Of a stretch of 64,000 nucleotides of DNA, positions 46,288-55,753 are shown piece by piece. The stretch comes from JBMDXB01 sp048594885 (GTDB lineage: Bacteria; Acidobacteriota; Vicinamibacteria; Vicinamibacterales; 2-12-FULL-66-21). The stretch spans positions 62,001 through 126,000 of the forward strand of contig JBMDXB010000112.1 of NCBI GenBank assembly GCA_048594885.1, given 5' to 3'. The notes beneath the pieces were generated by a model. The model was not told the origin of the DNA. It saw only the letters and a list, made by a program, of their open reading frames with translations, and did not search any database. The number at the start of each line of letters is the position of its first letter. Position 1 is the stretch's first letter. A program made the translations under genes and the position numbers.

Positions 46288-47571
46288 ATGGCTACCGATT
46301 CAGAGCGCCTGGAGGCTGAGTCGTCGGGTCTCGCGGTCGGATCCCTCTCCGCGCCAGAGTCGAAAGCCGGCCGTGCACCAATCGAGAGGTTCGCCGCGCG
46401 GCTGGCGGGCGAGATCGTCCCGCGTTTCGAAATCGAGCTGCCCGACGGACGGATTCACACGCTCGGCGGATCCCACGAACCGACCATGGGCGACCGCGCG
46501 GAACCCGTGCGCTTCAGGCTCCGCGCTCGCAACCGCCGCGGCCTCGATGCACTCCTCTCCTTCGATGAAGCGCGTACGGCCGAGGCCTTCATCAACGGGG
46601 ATCTGGACGTCATCGGCGACTTCCTGGCGGCGCTCGATCTGCGACGGTTCTTTTCGGATCGACACCCGTTCTGGTCGGCGTGGCGTTTCGTGCTTCCGTT
46701 GCTGTACGGGCAGGTCAAGATCGATCGTGAATCGATTCCCCGGCACTACGATAACGGCAACGACTTCTATTTCGCATTCCTCGACAAGAGCGTCCGCTTG
46801 TACTCGCAGGCCCTCTATCGCTCGGAGACGGAAACGCTGGAGCAGGCGGCCGGCAACAAGCTCGATTACATCGTCAAGGCCTGCCGGCTGAGACCGGATT
46901 CACACGTGCTCGACGTCGGCGCGGGCTGGGGTTCTTTTGCGTCGTACGCCGCCGCCCGGGGAATCAACGTGACGATGTTGACCCTGGCCGAGCGTCAGGC
47001 CGAGTACTTGCGGGAGCTGTCGCAGGCGGGAACCCGTCCTGGGCGCCTGGACGTCATCCGGGAAAACATCTACACGTATCAGACCTCCGACCGGTACGAC
47101 ACGATTGTCCTGCTCGGGGTGATGGAGCACCTGCCGGATTACAGGCGACTGATGGCCCGGTTCGATGAACTGGTGAAACCGAATGGTTTCGTGTACATGG
47201 ACTTCTCCGCGATTCGGAAAAAATTCAACATCAGCTCGTTCGCCTACCGGCATGTCTTTCCGGGGAATCACTCGCCCGTCGTCTTGCCCGATCTGCTGGA
47301 CGCGGTCAACCGCAGTTCTTTCGAGCCGATTGGTGTGCACAACGACCGGCACAGCTACTGCTTGACGCTGCAGGCATGGGCGCGGAATCTCGAGGCCGCG
47401 CGCGATGAGCTCGTCCAGCAGTTCGGTCAGCGGACCTTCCGGATCTTCCAGATGTATTTGTGGGGCACGGCGCACGATCTCTGGACCGGGGCGCTCGAGA
47501 GCTATCGCGTGGTGCTGCAGAAATCCAGCGCCTCAGAATCGGCGCGTGTGGGACTCACGGAGGAGTGCTGA
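46288..47571 (+). CDS. Cyclopropane-fatty-acyl-phospholipid synthase family SAM methyltransferase
   Basis: The start is ATG 46288 behind a textbook AAAGGAGGT; 38 upstream codons are rejected. It has 427 residues. An N-terminal region of about 125 residues precedes the CFA/mycolic-acid-cyclopropane-synthase core: HYDNGNDFYFAFLD (family YDxGNDFY motif), SQALYRSETETLEQA, the SAM loop VLDVGAGWGSFASYAA and GVMEHLPDYRR. The usual C-terminal aromatic block NDRHSYCLTLQAWARNLE is present. It probably methylates or cyclopropanates unsaturated phospholipid acyl chains at the membrane surface. Substrate specificity within the family cannot be read from sequence. It diverges from the lectin-like gene. Confidence 0.88.
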   Translation: MATDSERLEAESSGLAVGSLSAPESKAGRAPIERFAARLAGEIVPRFEIELPDGRIHTLGGSHEPTMGDRAEPVRFRLRARNRRGLDALLSFDEARTAEAFINGDLDVIGDFLAALDLRRFFSDRHPFWSAWRFVLPLLYGQVKIDRESIPRHYDNGNDFYFAFLDKSVRLYSQALYRSETETLEQAAGNKLDYIVKACRLRPDSHVLDVGAGWGSFASYAAARGINVTMLTLAERQAEYLRELSQAGTRPGRLDVIRENIYTYQTSDRYDTIVLLGVMEHLPDYRRLMARFDELVKPNGFVYMDFSAIRKKFNISSFAYRHVFPGNHSPVVLPDLLDAVNRSSFEPIGVHNDRHSYCLTLQAWARNLEAARDELVQQFGQRTFRIFQMYLWGTAHDLWTGALESYRVVLQKSSASESARVGLTEEC

Positions 47572-47597
47572 ACTGAACCGATGAAGCTGGCTTCGGA

Positions 47598-50500
47598 TCA
47601 GCCCCCGAGCTGTCGCGCCGCGGTCAGCTCTTCGTGGTCGATCGAGGGTATGTCACGATCCGTCAGGTCGGAAAACGCCGCGAGTTGGTCGCGTCCTTCC
47701 TGATGACGTCCCTGGCGTGCGAACAGGTGCGAGAGCCCGATCGCGCAGCGGAGCTCGAGCAGCCGCGCGCCAGTGGTGCGCGCTGATGCAGCCGCCGCGC
47801 CAAACGCGGCCTCCGCGGCGGAGGGATTCGTGGGTTGCAGGAGTTCCGCGCGAAGGCGAGTCACTTCCGCTTCGTAGAGAAATGCGTCGTGCTCGCGCGC
47901 CAGCGCCATGGCTTCGGCGAGCGTATCCATGGCACGGTCGACGTCCCCCGTGAGAGACAGGCATTCGGCGAGCAGGGCGAGATAGTGCGGCACATGCAGA
48001 CCGGCCCCCGTTCTGCGATAGAGGGCCAGGTTCTCTTCCAGCGTGCGCACATGCTCCGCCCGGGGGCTTTGCCGCGCGAGCGCCCATGCCTGATACATTC
48101 TGCCGACGACCAACATCTGTGAGAACGCCCGCTGCTGGGCGATCGCAATCGTGGCCTCGGCGAACTGGTGTGTGCCGCTGATGTCGCGTTGCAGATGCCG
48201 CTGCCGCGCCAGCATCTGGTAGGCATAGGCGATGCTGTAGGGATGGGCCAGTTCGCGCATCCATGCCAGCGCCTGACGTTCGGCGTCGGCTGCCTTCGAC
48301 TGCTCGCCAAGGAACGTCAGGGCCAGCGACAGCCATAACCTGGCGCTCGACACGATGTCCTGCCCAATCTCGAGGGCGCGGCTCGAAGGGAGGTCCGCCG
48401 GGAGAAGGCTGAGCGCGCGTTCGAGATGATCGCGGCCCGACGCCAGCTCGCCGCGGCACACGAGCGTAATGCCACATGCGACGTGGGCGTTGACGGCCGG
48501 AAGCGGATCGCTCAGCTTGCGGCTGGCAACGAGCAGGCTTTCGGCGAGCTCCCGTGCTTTGCCGAGCGCGCCGCGGGAGATGTGCATCTGCCAGAGGACG
48601 AGGAGGACCGGGACCAGCAGCGTCGCTTCTCCGACGGCTTGACAGAGCTGCCAGGCCCGGCCGGACACCTCCTCCACCTCGGCGCTCGCATAGCCTCGGG
48701 CAGCAATCAGAGGTCTCGCCAGCGCCAGCAGCGTCATCAGCTCGCGGCGGTCGCGTTGGGTATCCGCAGGCAACCGCTCCAACATCAGCAGGGCGCGGCG
48801 CGCGAGCGCTACCGCCTCGGCGGATCCGAACATGCTGGCAGCGTGCTGCGCCGCAGCGAGGAAATACTCCGCCGCCCGCGAGTAGTCCCTGGCCGATTCG
48901 AACAGCAGCGCCAACTGCGACGCGATGTCCTGGCGTGCCGTGCACGACGATTCGATCGCCCGCGCGACGGCTCCGCTGAGCGTCATCCGGCGCGTCGCGC
49001 GAAGCGAGTTGTACAACGCGTGCTGATAGAGAATGTGCACGAACCGGTAACGCAGGTTCGGCGTGTGATCGGGCAAATCGTGCTCGCTGACGCAGCGGAG
49101 GACGGCCAGCACGCGCTCGAGATGGTCGAGCCGCTCCTCGACGAGCGCCGCGTCCATGTCGATGGCCTTCGCCACGATGGCCGAGTCGAATTCGTAGCCC
49201 TGGACGCTGCCGGCCAGCAGCAGGCGCCGATCTGTGTCGGTCAGCGCATCGATCTTCCGCTGGATCATCCCGCGGATCGTCTCCGGCAGGTCGTGTTCGA
49301 AATCCGGGATGGCCTGGGCCAGCACCCACGTCGTTCCCTCTTCTGCCACCACGCCACGATCGCGCAGATATCGCACCAGCTCCACCATGAAGAGGGGATT
49401 GCCTTCCGTCTTCGCGTGAATCAGCGCCCCGAGCTCGGACGGAAAGCGATGTTCCGGGAACTCGATGGCGAGATACCGATCGACGTCGGACGGCGCGAGA
49501 AAGTCGACGAGGATCTCGCGACAGGCTCCGCGTGCTTGCAGATCCAGCTTGATCGTGGTGAAAGGATGCTTCGCCACCAGTGCCTCCGACGGCCGCGAAG
49601 TCGCCACGACGAGCACGCGCAACGAGTCGAACATGCCCGCGATGTATGCGAGCACGTCGAGGGTGGACAGGTCGGTCCAGTGAATATCCTCGATGAACAG
49701 GACAACCGGTGCGCGGCTCGCGAGCTCGCGCAGAAAGGCGCCCAGCTCACGTTTCAAGCGTTCCTGGGATCCGGTCTGGACCTCGATCCGCAATCGTTCC
49801 GCCGACTGGTCGTCGGCCGAGACCCGCACGAGCTGCACGTACCAGGTAGGCGCCAGCACCTTCATCACCGCCGCGGCATCACCGGCAGCGTCGTGGAGCA
49901 GCGTGTCGAGCGCCTCGAGCAGCGGGAGGTAGGCTCCCGTTCCGGCCAGTCGCTCCGAGCAGCGCCCGCGCCCGATCTGGCACGGGTGGCTGGCGGCGAT
50001 GAGGTCGCTCAAGAAGTCCTCGACCAGCGTCGTCTTGCCGATGCCCGGCTCGCCGGCGACGGACACGAGCAAACCCGATCCGCGGGCGACCTGCTGGAAT
50101 GCCGATTCGAGCTCGGCCCGTTCGGCGGATCGTCCGACCATCTGCCGGCTTGGTCGAGGCGGACGAACGCTCACCTGCGGAGCGGGACGTCCGCTGGCGA
50201 GCAGGTCCAGTTCGGCGGCGCACTCCGTCGCCGTTGGCCGGAGCCGCGGGTCCTTCTCGAGCATGCGCTCAATCAACGCGGCAAGCCCGGCAGGCCCTTC
50301 CGGGGTGATCCGCGATGCCGTGACCTGCCGCGTCAGAATGGCGCTGATCATTCCGACCGGTGACTCTGCGTCGAAGGGATGACGCCCGGTCGCCAGCTCG
50401 AACAGCACGATGCCCAACGAGAACACGTCGGTGGCGGGCGTGACGGGTTCCGCACGTGCCTGCTCCGGGGACATGTAGCGGACGGTGCCAAGCAGAACGG

Positions 50501-51029
50501 CTCCGCCCGTCTCCTCGGTCAGGGCCACCTCCTCCGCCTGGCCGGCCTTGGGGAGCAGTCGCGCAATCCCGAAGTCCAGAATCTTCACGTATCGGTCATC
50601 TCGAACCAGGATGTTGTCCGGCTTGACGTCGCGATGCACGATGCCCGCGGCGTGGGCGACGGCGAGCGCTTCGGCGATCTGACGACCGATGTGAAACAGC
50701 GCGGCCCGCTCCATGGGCCCGGCCGCCGCGACTTGGCGGAGCGTCCGGCCACGGACGAGCTCCATGACGATGAAGCGCCCCTCGGCGGTCTCGCCGACCT
50801 CATGAATCGTGACGATGTTCGGGTGATTCAGGGCCGAGGCGGCGCGTGCTTCACGGGTGAACCGGTCAACCGCACCCGGATCGGAGACGCGCTGCTCGCG
50901 CAGGAACTTCAGCGCCGCCTCCCGCCCGAGCCGCGCATCGCGGACGCGATACACCTCGCCCATCCCTCCCGCGCCCAGACAGTCGAGAATCTCGTAAGGA
51001 CCGATGCGAGTGCCGGTAGGAAGCAGCAT
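47598..51029 (-). CDS. Soluble Ser/Thr protein kinase fused to STAND-type ATPase and TPR sensor
   Basis: A 1143-residue protein with no membrane helix. The kinase (about 10-275) is complete: GAGGMGEVY, Lys41, HRDVKPDN (Asp134), DFG 152-154 and SPE 187-189. A linker (RPPRPSRQMVGRSAE) leads to a STAND/AAA ATPase: Walker A GEPGIGKTT (326-334) and Walker B VVLFIEDIHWTDLS. The C-terminal half is TPR-like (LARRALLMLERLPADTQ, RGALGKARELAESLL). This combination occurs in actinobacterial, myxobacterial and acidobacterial STK-ATPase proteins. Its ATPase/TPR half is homologous to the regulator at 14823-17747, with shared blocks such as LQARGACR and the TEGNPLF-type segment. It is divergent from the TonB receptor gene, a possible regulatory target. 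Confidence 0.93.
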   Translation of the reverse strand: MLLPTGTRIGPYEILDCLGAGGMGEVYRVRDARLGREAALKFLREQRVSDPGAVDRFTREARAASALNHPNIVTIHEVGETAEGRFIVMELVRGRTLRQVAAAGPMERAALFHIGRQIAEALAVAHAAGIVHRDVKPDNILVRDDRYVKILDFGIARLLPKAGQAEEVALTEETGGAVLLGTVRYMSPEQARAEPVTPATDVFSLGIVLFELATGRHPFDAESPVGMISAILTRQVTASRITPEGPAGLAALIERMLEKDPRLRPTATECAAELDLLASGRPAPQVSVRPPRPSRQMVGRSAERAELESAFQQVARGSGLLVSVAGEPGIGKTTLVEDFLSDLIAASHPCQIGRGRCSERLAGTGAYLPLLEALDTLLHDAAGDAAAVMKVLAPTWYVQLVRVSADDQSAERLRIEVQTGSQERLKRELGAFLRELASRAPVVLFIEDIHWTDLSTLDVLAYIAGMFDSLRVLVVATSRPSEALVAKHPFTTIKLDLQARGACREILVDFLAPSDVDRYLAIEFPEHRFPSELGALIHAKTEGNPLFMVELVRYLRDRGVVAEEGTTWVLAQAIPDFEHDLPETIRGMIQRKIDALTDTDRRLLLAGSVQGYEFDSAIVAKAIDMDAALVEERLDHLERVLAVLRCVSEHDLPDHTPNLRYRFVHILYQHALYNSLRATRRMTLSGAVARAIESSCTARQDIASQLALLFESARDYSRAAEYFLAAAQHAASMFGSAEAVALARRALLMLERLPADTQRDRRELMTLLALARPLIAARGYASAEVEEVSGRAWQLCQAVGEATLLVPVLLVLWQMHISRGALGKARELAESLLVASRKLSDPLPAVNAHVACGITLVCRGELASGRDHLERALSLLPADLPSSRALEIGQDIVSSARLWLSLALTFLGEQSKAADAERQALAWMRELAHPYSIAYAYQMLARQRHLQRDISGTHQFAEATIAIAQQRAFSQMLVVGRMYQAWALARQSPRAEHVRTLEENLALYRRTGAGLHVPHYLALLAECLSLTGDVDRAMDTLAEAMALAREHDAFLYEAEVTRLRAELLQPTNPSAAEAAFGAAAASARTTGARLLELRCAIGLSHLFARQGRHQEGRDQLAAFSDLTDRDIPSIDHEELTAARQLGG

Positions 51030-51047
51030 GAAGCCGGGAGCAGACCG

Positions 51048-51077
51048 TCAAAGTCCGCTGTTGCGCGATGTTATACT
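51048..51077 (+). promoter_or_regulatory. Possible promoter for the TonB-receptor gene
   Basis: TATACT at 51072-51077 is a near-consensus -10. The best -35 at 18 nt spacing, TCAAAG (51048-51053), is poor. It is placed in the 113-nt gap between divergent genes, about 65 nt before the receptor start. Confidence 0.3.
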
Positions 51078-51142
51078 AGCGGGCCGCTGCGACGCACGGT
51101 TCCCCAGTCCTCGAAGCCCACGAACCTCCAGGGATAGCTCGA

Positions 51143-54100
51143 ATGCTGACTGTACGCACGTGGCTGTGGCTGGTCGCCGTCGTGGCGACGTTCGTGGCCG
51201 GCCGTCCGGTCGACGCACAGACACGCGCCACCGGCGGCGACATCACCGGCGTCGTCCGCGATGCGCTCGCCGCGGTGCTGCCGGGAGCGACGGTCACGGC
51301 GACGGGTGTCGAAACCGGGCTCATTCGCACGGCGGTGGCCGACGCGAACGGACGCTTTCTCCTTCCCGCGCTGCCTCCGGGCATCTATCGGCTGCGCGTC
51401 GAGCTCGGCGAGTTCGCGCCGCGCGTCATGGACGACGTGCGGGTTGCGCTGGGCGCTCTGCTCGATCTGGACATCACGCTTCAGATCGCCGCTGCGACCG
51501 AGCAGATCACCGTTCTCGGGGATGCGGGTTTCGGCGGCGTCTCGAACACAACCGTCTCCTCCCTGCTCTCGCAAGGGCAGATCGAGACGCTTCCGGTCGA
51601 CCGCCGGAGCTTCATTGGCTTCACGCTGCTCACGCCCGCTGTCACGACTGACAGGATTCCGCTGCAGACGCAGGGGGCAACGCCCACGAGCGGCCTGTCC
51701 TTTGCCGGCCAGCGGCCGCGCTCGAACAACGTCACGGTCGACGGACTCGATAACAACGACATAACGATCGGCGCAGTGCGCGCGACGTTCAGCCAGGACG
51801 CCGTGCACGAATACCAGGTGCTCGCGAGCTCCTATTCCGCCGAATTCGGGAAGGCCTCCGGCGGGCTCGTCAACATCGTCACGCGGAGCGGCACCAACAC
51901 GTTCCGCAACGAACCCTTCGTCTTCTTCCGTGACGATGCGTTGAGCGCAAAGCACTATTTCGAGCGCATCGACCCGGACGGAACCCGGATCGATCGGCCC
52001 AAGGCGCCGTTTTCCCAGGTTCAGGCCGGAGCCACGGCCGGCGGACCGCTCGAGAAGGATCGGACGTTCTATTTCGGATCCTTCGAGCGTCTACGTGTGC
52101 GGGCGAGCCGTTTCGTCACTATCGACGATCGGGCAATGGTGGCACATCCCTTCACGGGACAGCCGCTCGGGACGGCGGCCGATCTGCTCCGCCGGAATGG
52201 TTTTCCGCTCGAGACGGGGGACGTGCCCTACGTGGTGGAATTCGACACGCTCGTCGGCAAGATCGATCACGAGCTGAGCTCGGCACACCGTTTCTCCGGC
52301 AGATTCAACTGGGCCAACGCGCTCGACGAGAACGTGGAGGCGTTCGGTGGCATCACTGCCCGAAGCCGCGCGGGAGCGATGGAGAGCCGCGATTACAGCG
52401 TCGCGGCGAGCCTGACGTCGATCGTGTCGTCGAATGCGTTGAACGAGCTGCGCACGCAGATCTCGAATCGCGATCAAGTGCTGAAGGCGCTCGATCCGAC
52501 GTGCAGCGGCGAGTGCGACGCCGAAGACGAGGGAGGGCCCACCGTGGAAATCATCGGCGTGGCCAGCGTCGGCCGCCAGCGAGTGGCGCCGCAGGCGCGC
52601 GAGAGCACACGCGTCCAACTGCTCGACACGTTCAGCTACGCGCGAGGCAGGCATCAGCTCAAGGCGGGCGTCGATTTCAATTACATCGAGACACCGACCC
52701 AGCGGCTGCCGCTTCATTTCGGCGGACGGTTCATTTTCGTCCCGCTCCCCGCTGTCCCCGGCCTGCTGCCGTCACCCGTTTCGGCCGTGCAAGCGTTCGC
52801 GCTCGGGCTTCCAGCAGCGTACGTGCAGGGGTATGGCGACCCATCAGGTCCGCAAACCTACAAAGACCTTTCAGTGTTCGCACTGGACGACTGGCGGATT
52901 CGTGAAGGCCTGACGTTGAAAGCAGGTCTGCGTTACCAGCGCCAGTTCTGGTCCCCGGTGCGCTACGAAGTCACCGGCTACCCCGAACCGTACTCGGTGC
53001 CAGCCGACACCAACGATCTGGCGCCGCGACTGGCCGTGGCGTGGGCTCCACGCGGGTCCGCGGCGACGTCGCTCCATGCGGCGTGGGGCATGTTCCACGA
53101 CATGCAGATCACGAGCGTCGCGGCAATCGCCGGAATCGTGAACGGGCGTCAGGGGGTCCGCACTCTGGTATTGCAGCTTCCAGGGTCTCGAGAGGCCTGG
53201 AATGCTCCGAACAGGCGGCTGCCGGAGGCGCCGCCCGGCAACTTCCCGAGCCTGCAATTCGCCGTCGATCCCGGCATGAAGAGTCCCTACAGCCACCAGA
53301 CGTCCGTGGGAGTCGATCGCGTCCTTCGGCCGGGCATCACGGCGTCCGCAAACTTCCTCTACGTGAGAGGCTTCAATCAGCTCGGCACGATTGACTACAA
53401 CCCGCTGGTGGCGGAGCTTGGTCCGGGACGACGGCCGGAGGATGTCGGCGGTGTGCCGGGCACCTCCGCGTCCGTGCTGCAGTACACCTCGTTTGGGGAA
53501 ACGTGGTATCGGGGCCTGACGCTGTCGGTGACCGGCCGGTTCGGTGCCCGCGGCCGGTTCCTGGCGAGCTACACCGTCTCAAAGGCCGAGGATAACTCGA
53601 CGGACTTTCAGAGCGCGTTCATCCCCGAGAACAATGGGCGTGGACGCAACCCGGACGATCCGCGCGGCTTGCCTCTTGGCTTCAATGCCGACAGCGAGCG
53701 CGGAGCCTCGGCGCAGGATCAGCGGCACCGACTGGTCCTGAGCGGATTCGTGAGACTCCCGGCACAAGTCCTGCTGTCCGGAATCGTGACTGTCGCGTCA
53801 GGGCGCCGCTACACAATCCTCGCGGGATCCGATCTGAACCGGGACGGCGACGGCGGCACGTTTCCGCCCGATCGGGCCCGGCGCGTTCCGAACGATCCAG
53901 CGACGAGTCTCCCCCGGAACACCGGCATCCTGCCAGCCCAGGCCGTCGTCGATCTTCGCCTCGCGCGGGCATTCGCGCTGGGGAAGCGTGTCAACGTCGA
54001 GCCGCTGCTGGAGGTGTTCAACCTCTTCAACCGCACCAATTTCACCGAAGTCAACTCCGTCTTCGGTGCCGGTGCGTATCCGGCGCAGCCCTTGCCAACG

Positions 54101-54166
54101 TTTGGACGATTCGAACAGGCCGGACCGCCACGACAAGTGCAGCTCGGGATTCGATTCCGATTCTGA
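51143..54166 (+). CDS. Oar-like TonB-dependent receptor with N-terminal carboxypeptidase-regulatory domain
   Basis: A 1007-residue outer-membrane protein. Signal peptide (WLWLVAVVATFVAGRPVDAQ) followed by a carboxypeptidase-regulatory-like sandwich (ITGVVRDALAAVLPGATVTATG, LPPGIYRLRVELGEF). The plug domain has LPVDRRSFIGFTLLTPA and NNVTVDGLDNND. The barrel has YSAEFGKASGGLVNIVTRSG, the usual acidobacterial Oar-type stretch, and ends in an aromatic-terminated strand (VQLGIRFRF). These receptors import large or complex substrates such as oligosaccharides or peptides, or act in adhesion. A radical SAM gene follows 37 nt downstream on the same strand. Confidence 0.93.
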   Translation: MLTVRTWLWLVAVVATFVAGRPVDAQTRATGGDITGVVRDALAAVLPGATVTATGVETGLIRTAVADANGRFLLPALPPGIYRLRVELGEFAPRVMDDVRVALGALLDLDITLQIAAATEQITVLGDAGFGGVSNTTVSSLLSQGQIETLPVDRRSFIGFTLLTPAVTTDRIPLQTQGATPTSGLSFAGQRPRSNNVTVDGLDNNDITIGAVRATFSQDAVHEYQVLASSYSAEFGKASGGLVNIVTRSGTNTFRNEPFVFFRDDALSAKHYFERIDPDGTRIDRPKAPFSQVQAGATAGGPLEKDRTFYFGSFERLRVRASRFVTIDDRAMVAHPFTGQPLGTAADLLRRNGFPLETGDVPYVVEFDTLVGKIDHELSSAHRFSGRFNWANALDENVEAFGGITARSRAGAMESRDYSVAASLTSIVSSNALNELRTQISNRDQVLKALDPTCSGECDAEDEGGPTVEIIGVASVGRQRVAPQARESTRVQLLDTFSYARGRHQLKAGVDFNYIETPTQRLPLHFGGRFIFVPLPAVPGLLPSPVSAVQAFALGLPAAYVQGYGDPSGPQTYKDLSVFALDDWRIREGLTLKAGLRYQRQFWSPVRYEVTGYPEPYSVPADTNDLAPRLAVAWAPRGSAATSLHAAWGMFHDMQITSVAAIAGIVNGRQGVRTLVLQLPGSREAWNAPNRRLPEAPPGNFPSLQFAVDPGMKSPYSHQTSVGVDRVLRPGITASANFLYVRGFNQLGTIDYNPLVAELGPGRRPEDVGGVPGTSASVLQYTSFGETWYRGLTLSVTGRFGARGRFLASYTVSKAEDNSTDFQSAFIPENNGRGRNPDDPRGLPLGFNADSERGASAQDQRHRLVLSGFVRLPAQVLLSGIVTVASGRRYTILAGSDLNRDGDGGTFPPDRARRVPNDPATSLPRNTGILPAQAVVDLRLARAFALGKRVNVEPLLEVFNLFNRTNFTEVNSVFGAGAYPAQPLPTFGRFEQAGPPRQVQLGIRFRF

Positions 54167-54203
54167 TCGGCGCCCTCCCTCGGCGGCGCGGGAGATTCAA
54201 GTG

Positions 54204-55709
54204 ATGAAACCACCGAGACTGCGCATCGTGCTCATCAAGCCGAGCAAGTACAGGCGCGACGGCTACGTCGAGCGGTTCCGGTGGGGATACATGCCGAACG
54301 GCACGCTGCCCCATATCCGCAGTCTGACGCCTCCCCAACTGGACGGCGCGATGCTGGACGTCCACTGCATCGACGAATGCGTGGAGCCGGACATCGAGTA
54401 CCTGCGGCTGCTGGACTCCAGGGACACGCCTACCCTGCTGGCGCTGGTCGGAGTCCAGAGCCACCAGATGCATCGTGCCCTCGACCTCGGTCTCATGGCG
54501 CGTCGCGGCGGCGCGCTGGTCGTCCTGGGTGGACCACATGCGCTCACCTGCGGCACGGAGGACGTCATGCGCGCCGGCATCAGCATCGCCGCCGCCGAGG
54601 CGGAGGACGTGTGGCTCGACATCCTTCGCGATGCGCTTCACGGGTCGCTCCAGCCCCGCTATGCCCGAGGGTCGAACGGTCGGCTGGCCCCACAGCCGCT
54701 CGTTCCCCCCTCGCTGTCGCAGCTTCGCAGATATGTGGTCCCGATGCTGGGGCTCTATCCCGCGCGCGGCTGCCCGTATCGCTGCACGTTCTGCTCGGTG
54801 CCACAGATCGCGGGGACTCGCGTCACCTCGGAGCCCGTCGATGTCACGCTGGAGAGCATCAGGCGGGCGAAGGCGGCGGGTGTGCAGGTGGTGCTGCTCA
54901 CATCGGACAACTTCAACAAGTATCAGGACGCGCCGAAGCTGCTCCAGCGGATGATCGACGAGGACCTGACGATTCCGTTCATGGCCCAGTGCGATGCACA
55001 GATTGCCAGGCAGGAAGACCTGATCGCTCTCCTTGGCCGGGCCGGGTGCTTCCAGATGTTCATCGGGATCGAGTCCTCGAATCAGAAGACGCTGAAAGCC
55101 ATCCACAAATTCCACAACGATCCAGGCAACTACAAGACGATCGCGGAGTTGTGCGCCCGGCACGGAATCGCGAGCCATTTCTCCAATATCATCGGCTTTC
55201 CCTGGGAGACGGAGGCTGACATCACGGCGCGGATACGCGAGATCGATGTGGAGCTTCGCCCCGACTGGGCGTCCTTCTTCATCCTGTGCCCGATGCCGGG
55301 GACGATACAGTACGACGAGTTTCGTCGCGACGGCGCGATCGTGGAAAAGAATCTCGATCGCTTCGATGCCACGTGTCTGACATGGCGCCATCGCGAGCTC
55401 AGCGCCACGCAACTGGACGAAGCGATGTACGGGGCGTACCGTCGCTTCTACGCAGTGCCGAGAGTGACGCGCCGGCTGATGAATCTTCCGGGCTTCGCCA
55501 ACAAAGCGCAGCGGCTCGGCTCGCAGCTGTTCCACCTGTTGTGCGGATATACACGGAACCACCCGCTCTCCGGCGGCGTGTCGCGGGTCAAGCGGGATCA
55601 CGAACGTGACTACCTCCCGGCCCGCTGCGCTGCGATCGGGGATCGTTACCTTCCGCTGCCGTTGAGCACCAGCGTCGCGCTCTCAGCACGACGGGAGGCC
55701 GGCGCGTAA
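54204..55709 (+). CDS. B12-binding-type radical SAM protein
   Basis: The start is ATG 54204 (GGGAG about 9 nt upstream); 72 upstream codons overlap the receptor gene and are rejected. It has 501 residues. Residues 1-170 resemble a cobalamin-binding-like Rossmann domain (LRIVLIKPSKYRR, PTLLALVGVQSHQMHRALDLGL, ALVVLGGPHALTC), without the canonical DxHxxG loop. The radical SAM barrel follows, with the cluster motif CPYRCTFC (Cys190, Cys194, Cys197), then VVLLTSDNFNKY and FIGIESSNQKTL. The C-terminal part is basic. Relatives act as methyltransferases, cyclases or hopanoid/lipid modifying enzymes; the substrate is not visible. It is probably co-transcribed with the receptor. Confidence 0.85.
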   Translation: MKPPRLRIVLIKPSKYRRDGYVERFRWGYMPNGTLPHIRSLTPPQLDGAMLDVHCIDECVEPDIEYLRLLDSRDTPTLLALVGVQSHQMHRALDLGLMARRGGALVVLGGPHALTCGTEDVMRAGISIAAAEAEDVWLDILRDALHGSLQPRYARGSNGRLAPQPLVPPSLSQLRRYVVPMLGLYPARGCPYRCTFCSVPQIAGTRVTSEPVDVTLESIRRAKAAGVQVVLLTSDNFNKYQDAPKLLQRMIDEDLTIPFMAQCDAQIARQEDLIALLGRAGCFQMFIGIESSNQKTLKAIHKFHNDPGNYKTIAELCARHGIASHFSNIIGFPWETEADITARIREIDVELRPDWASFFILCPMPGTIQYDEFRRDGAIVEKNLDRFDATCLTWRHRELSATQLDEAMYGAYRRFYAVPRVTRRLMNLPGFANKAQRLGSQLFHLLCGYTRNHPLSGGVSRVKRDHERDYLPARCAAIGDRYLPLPLSTSVALSARREAGA

Positions 55710-55753
55710 TCTCGCCCTGAAACGTCACGAATCCCGGCGGCAATCTGCGACAC

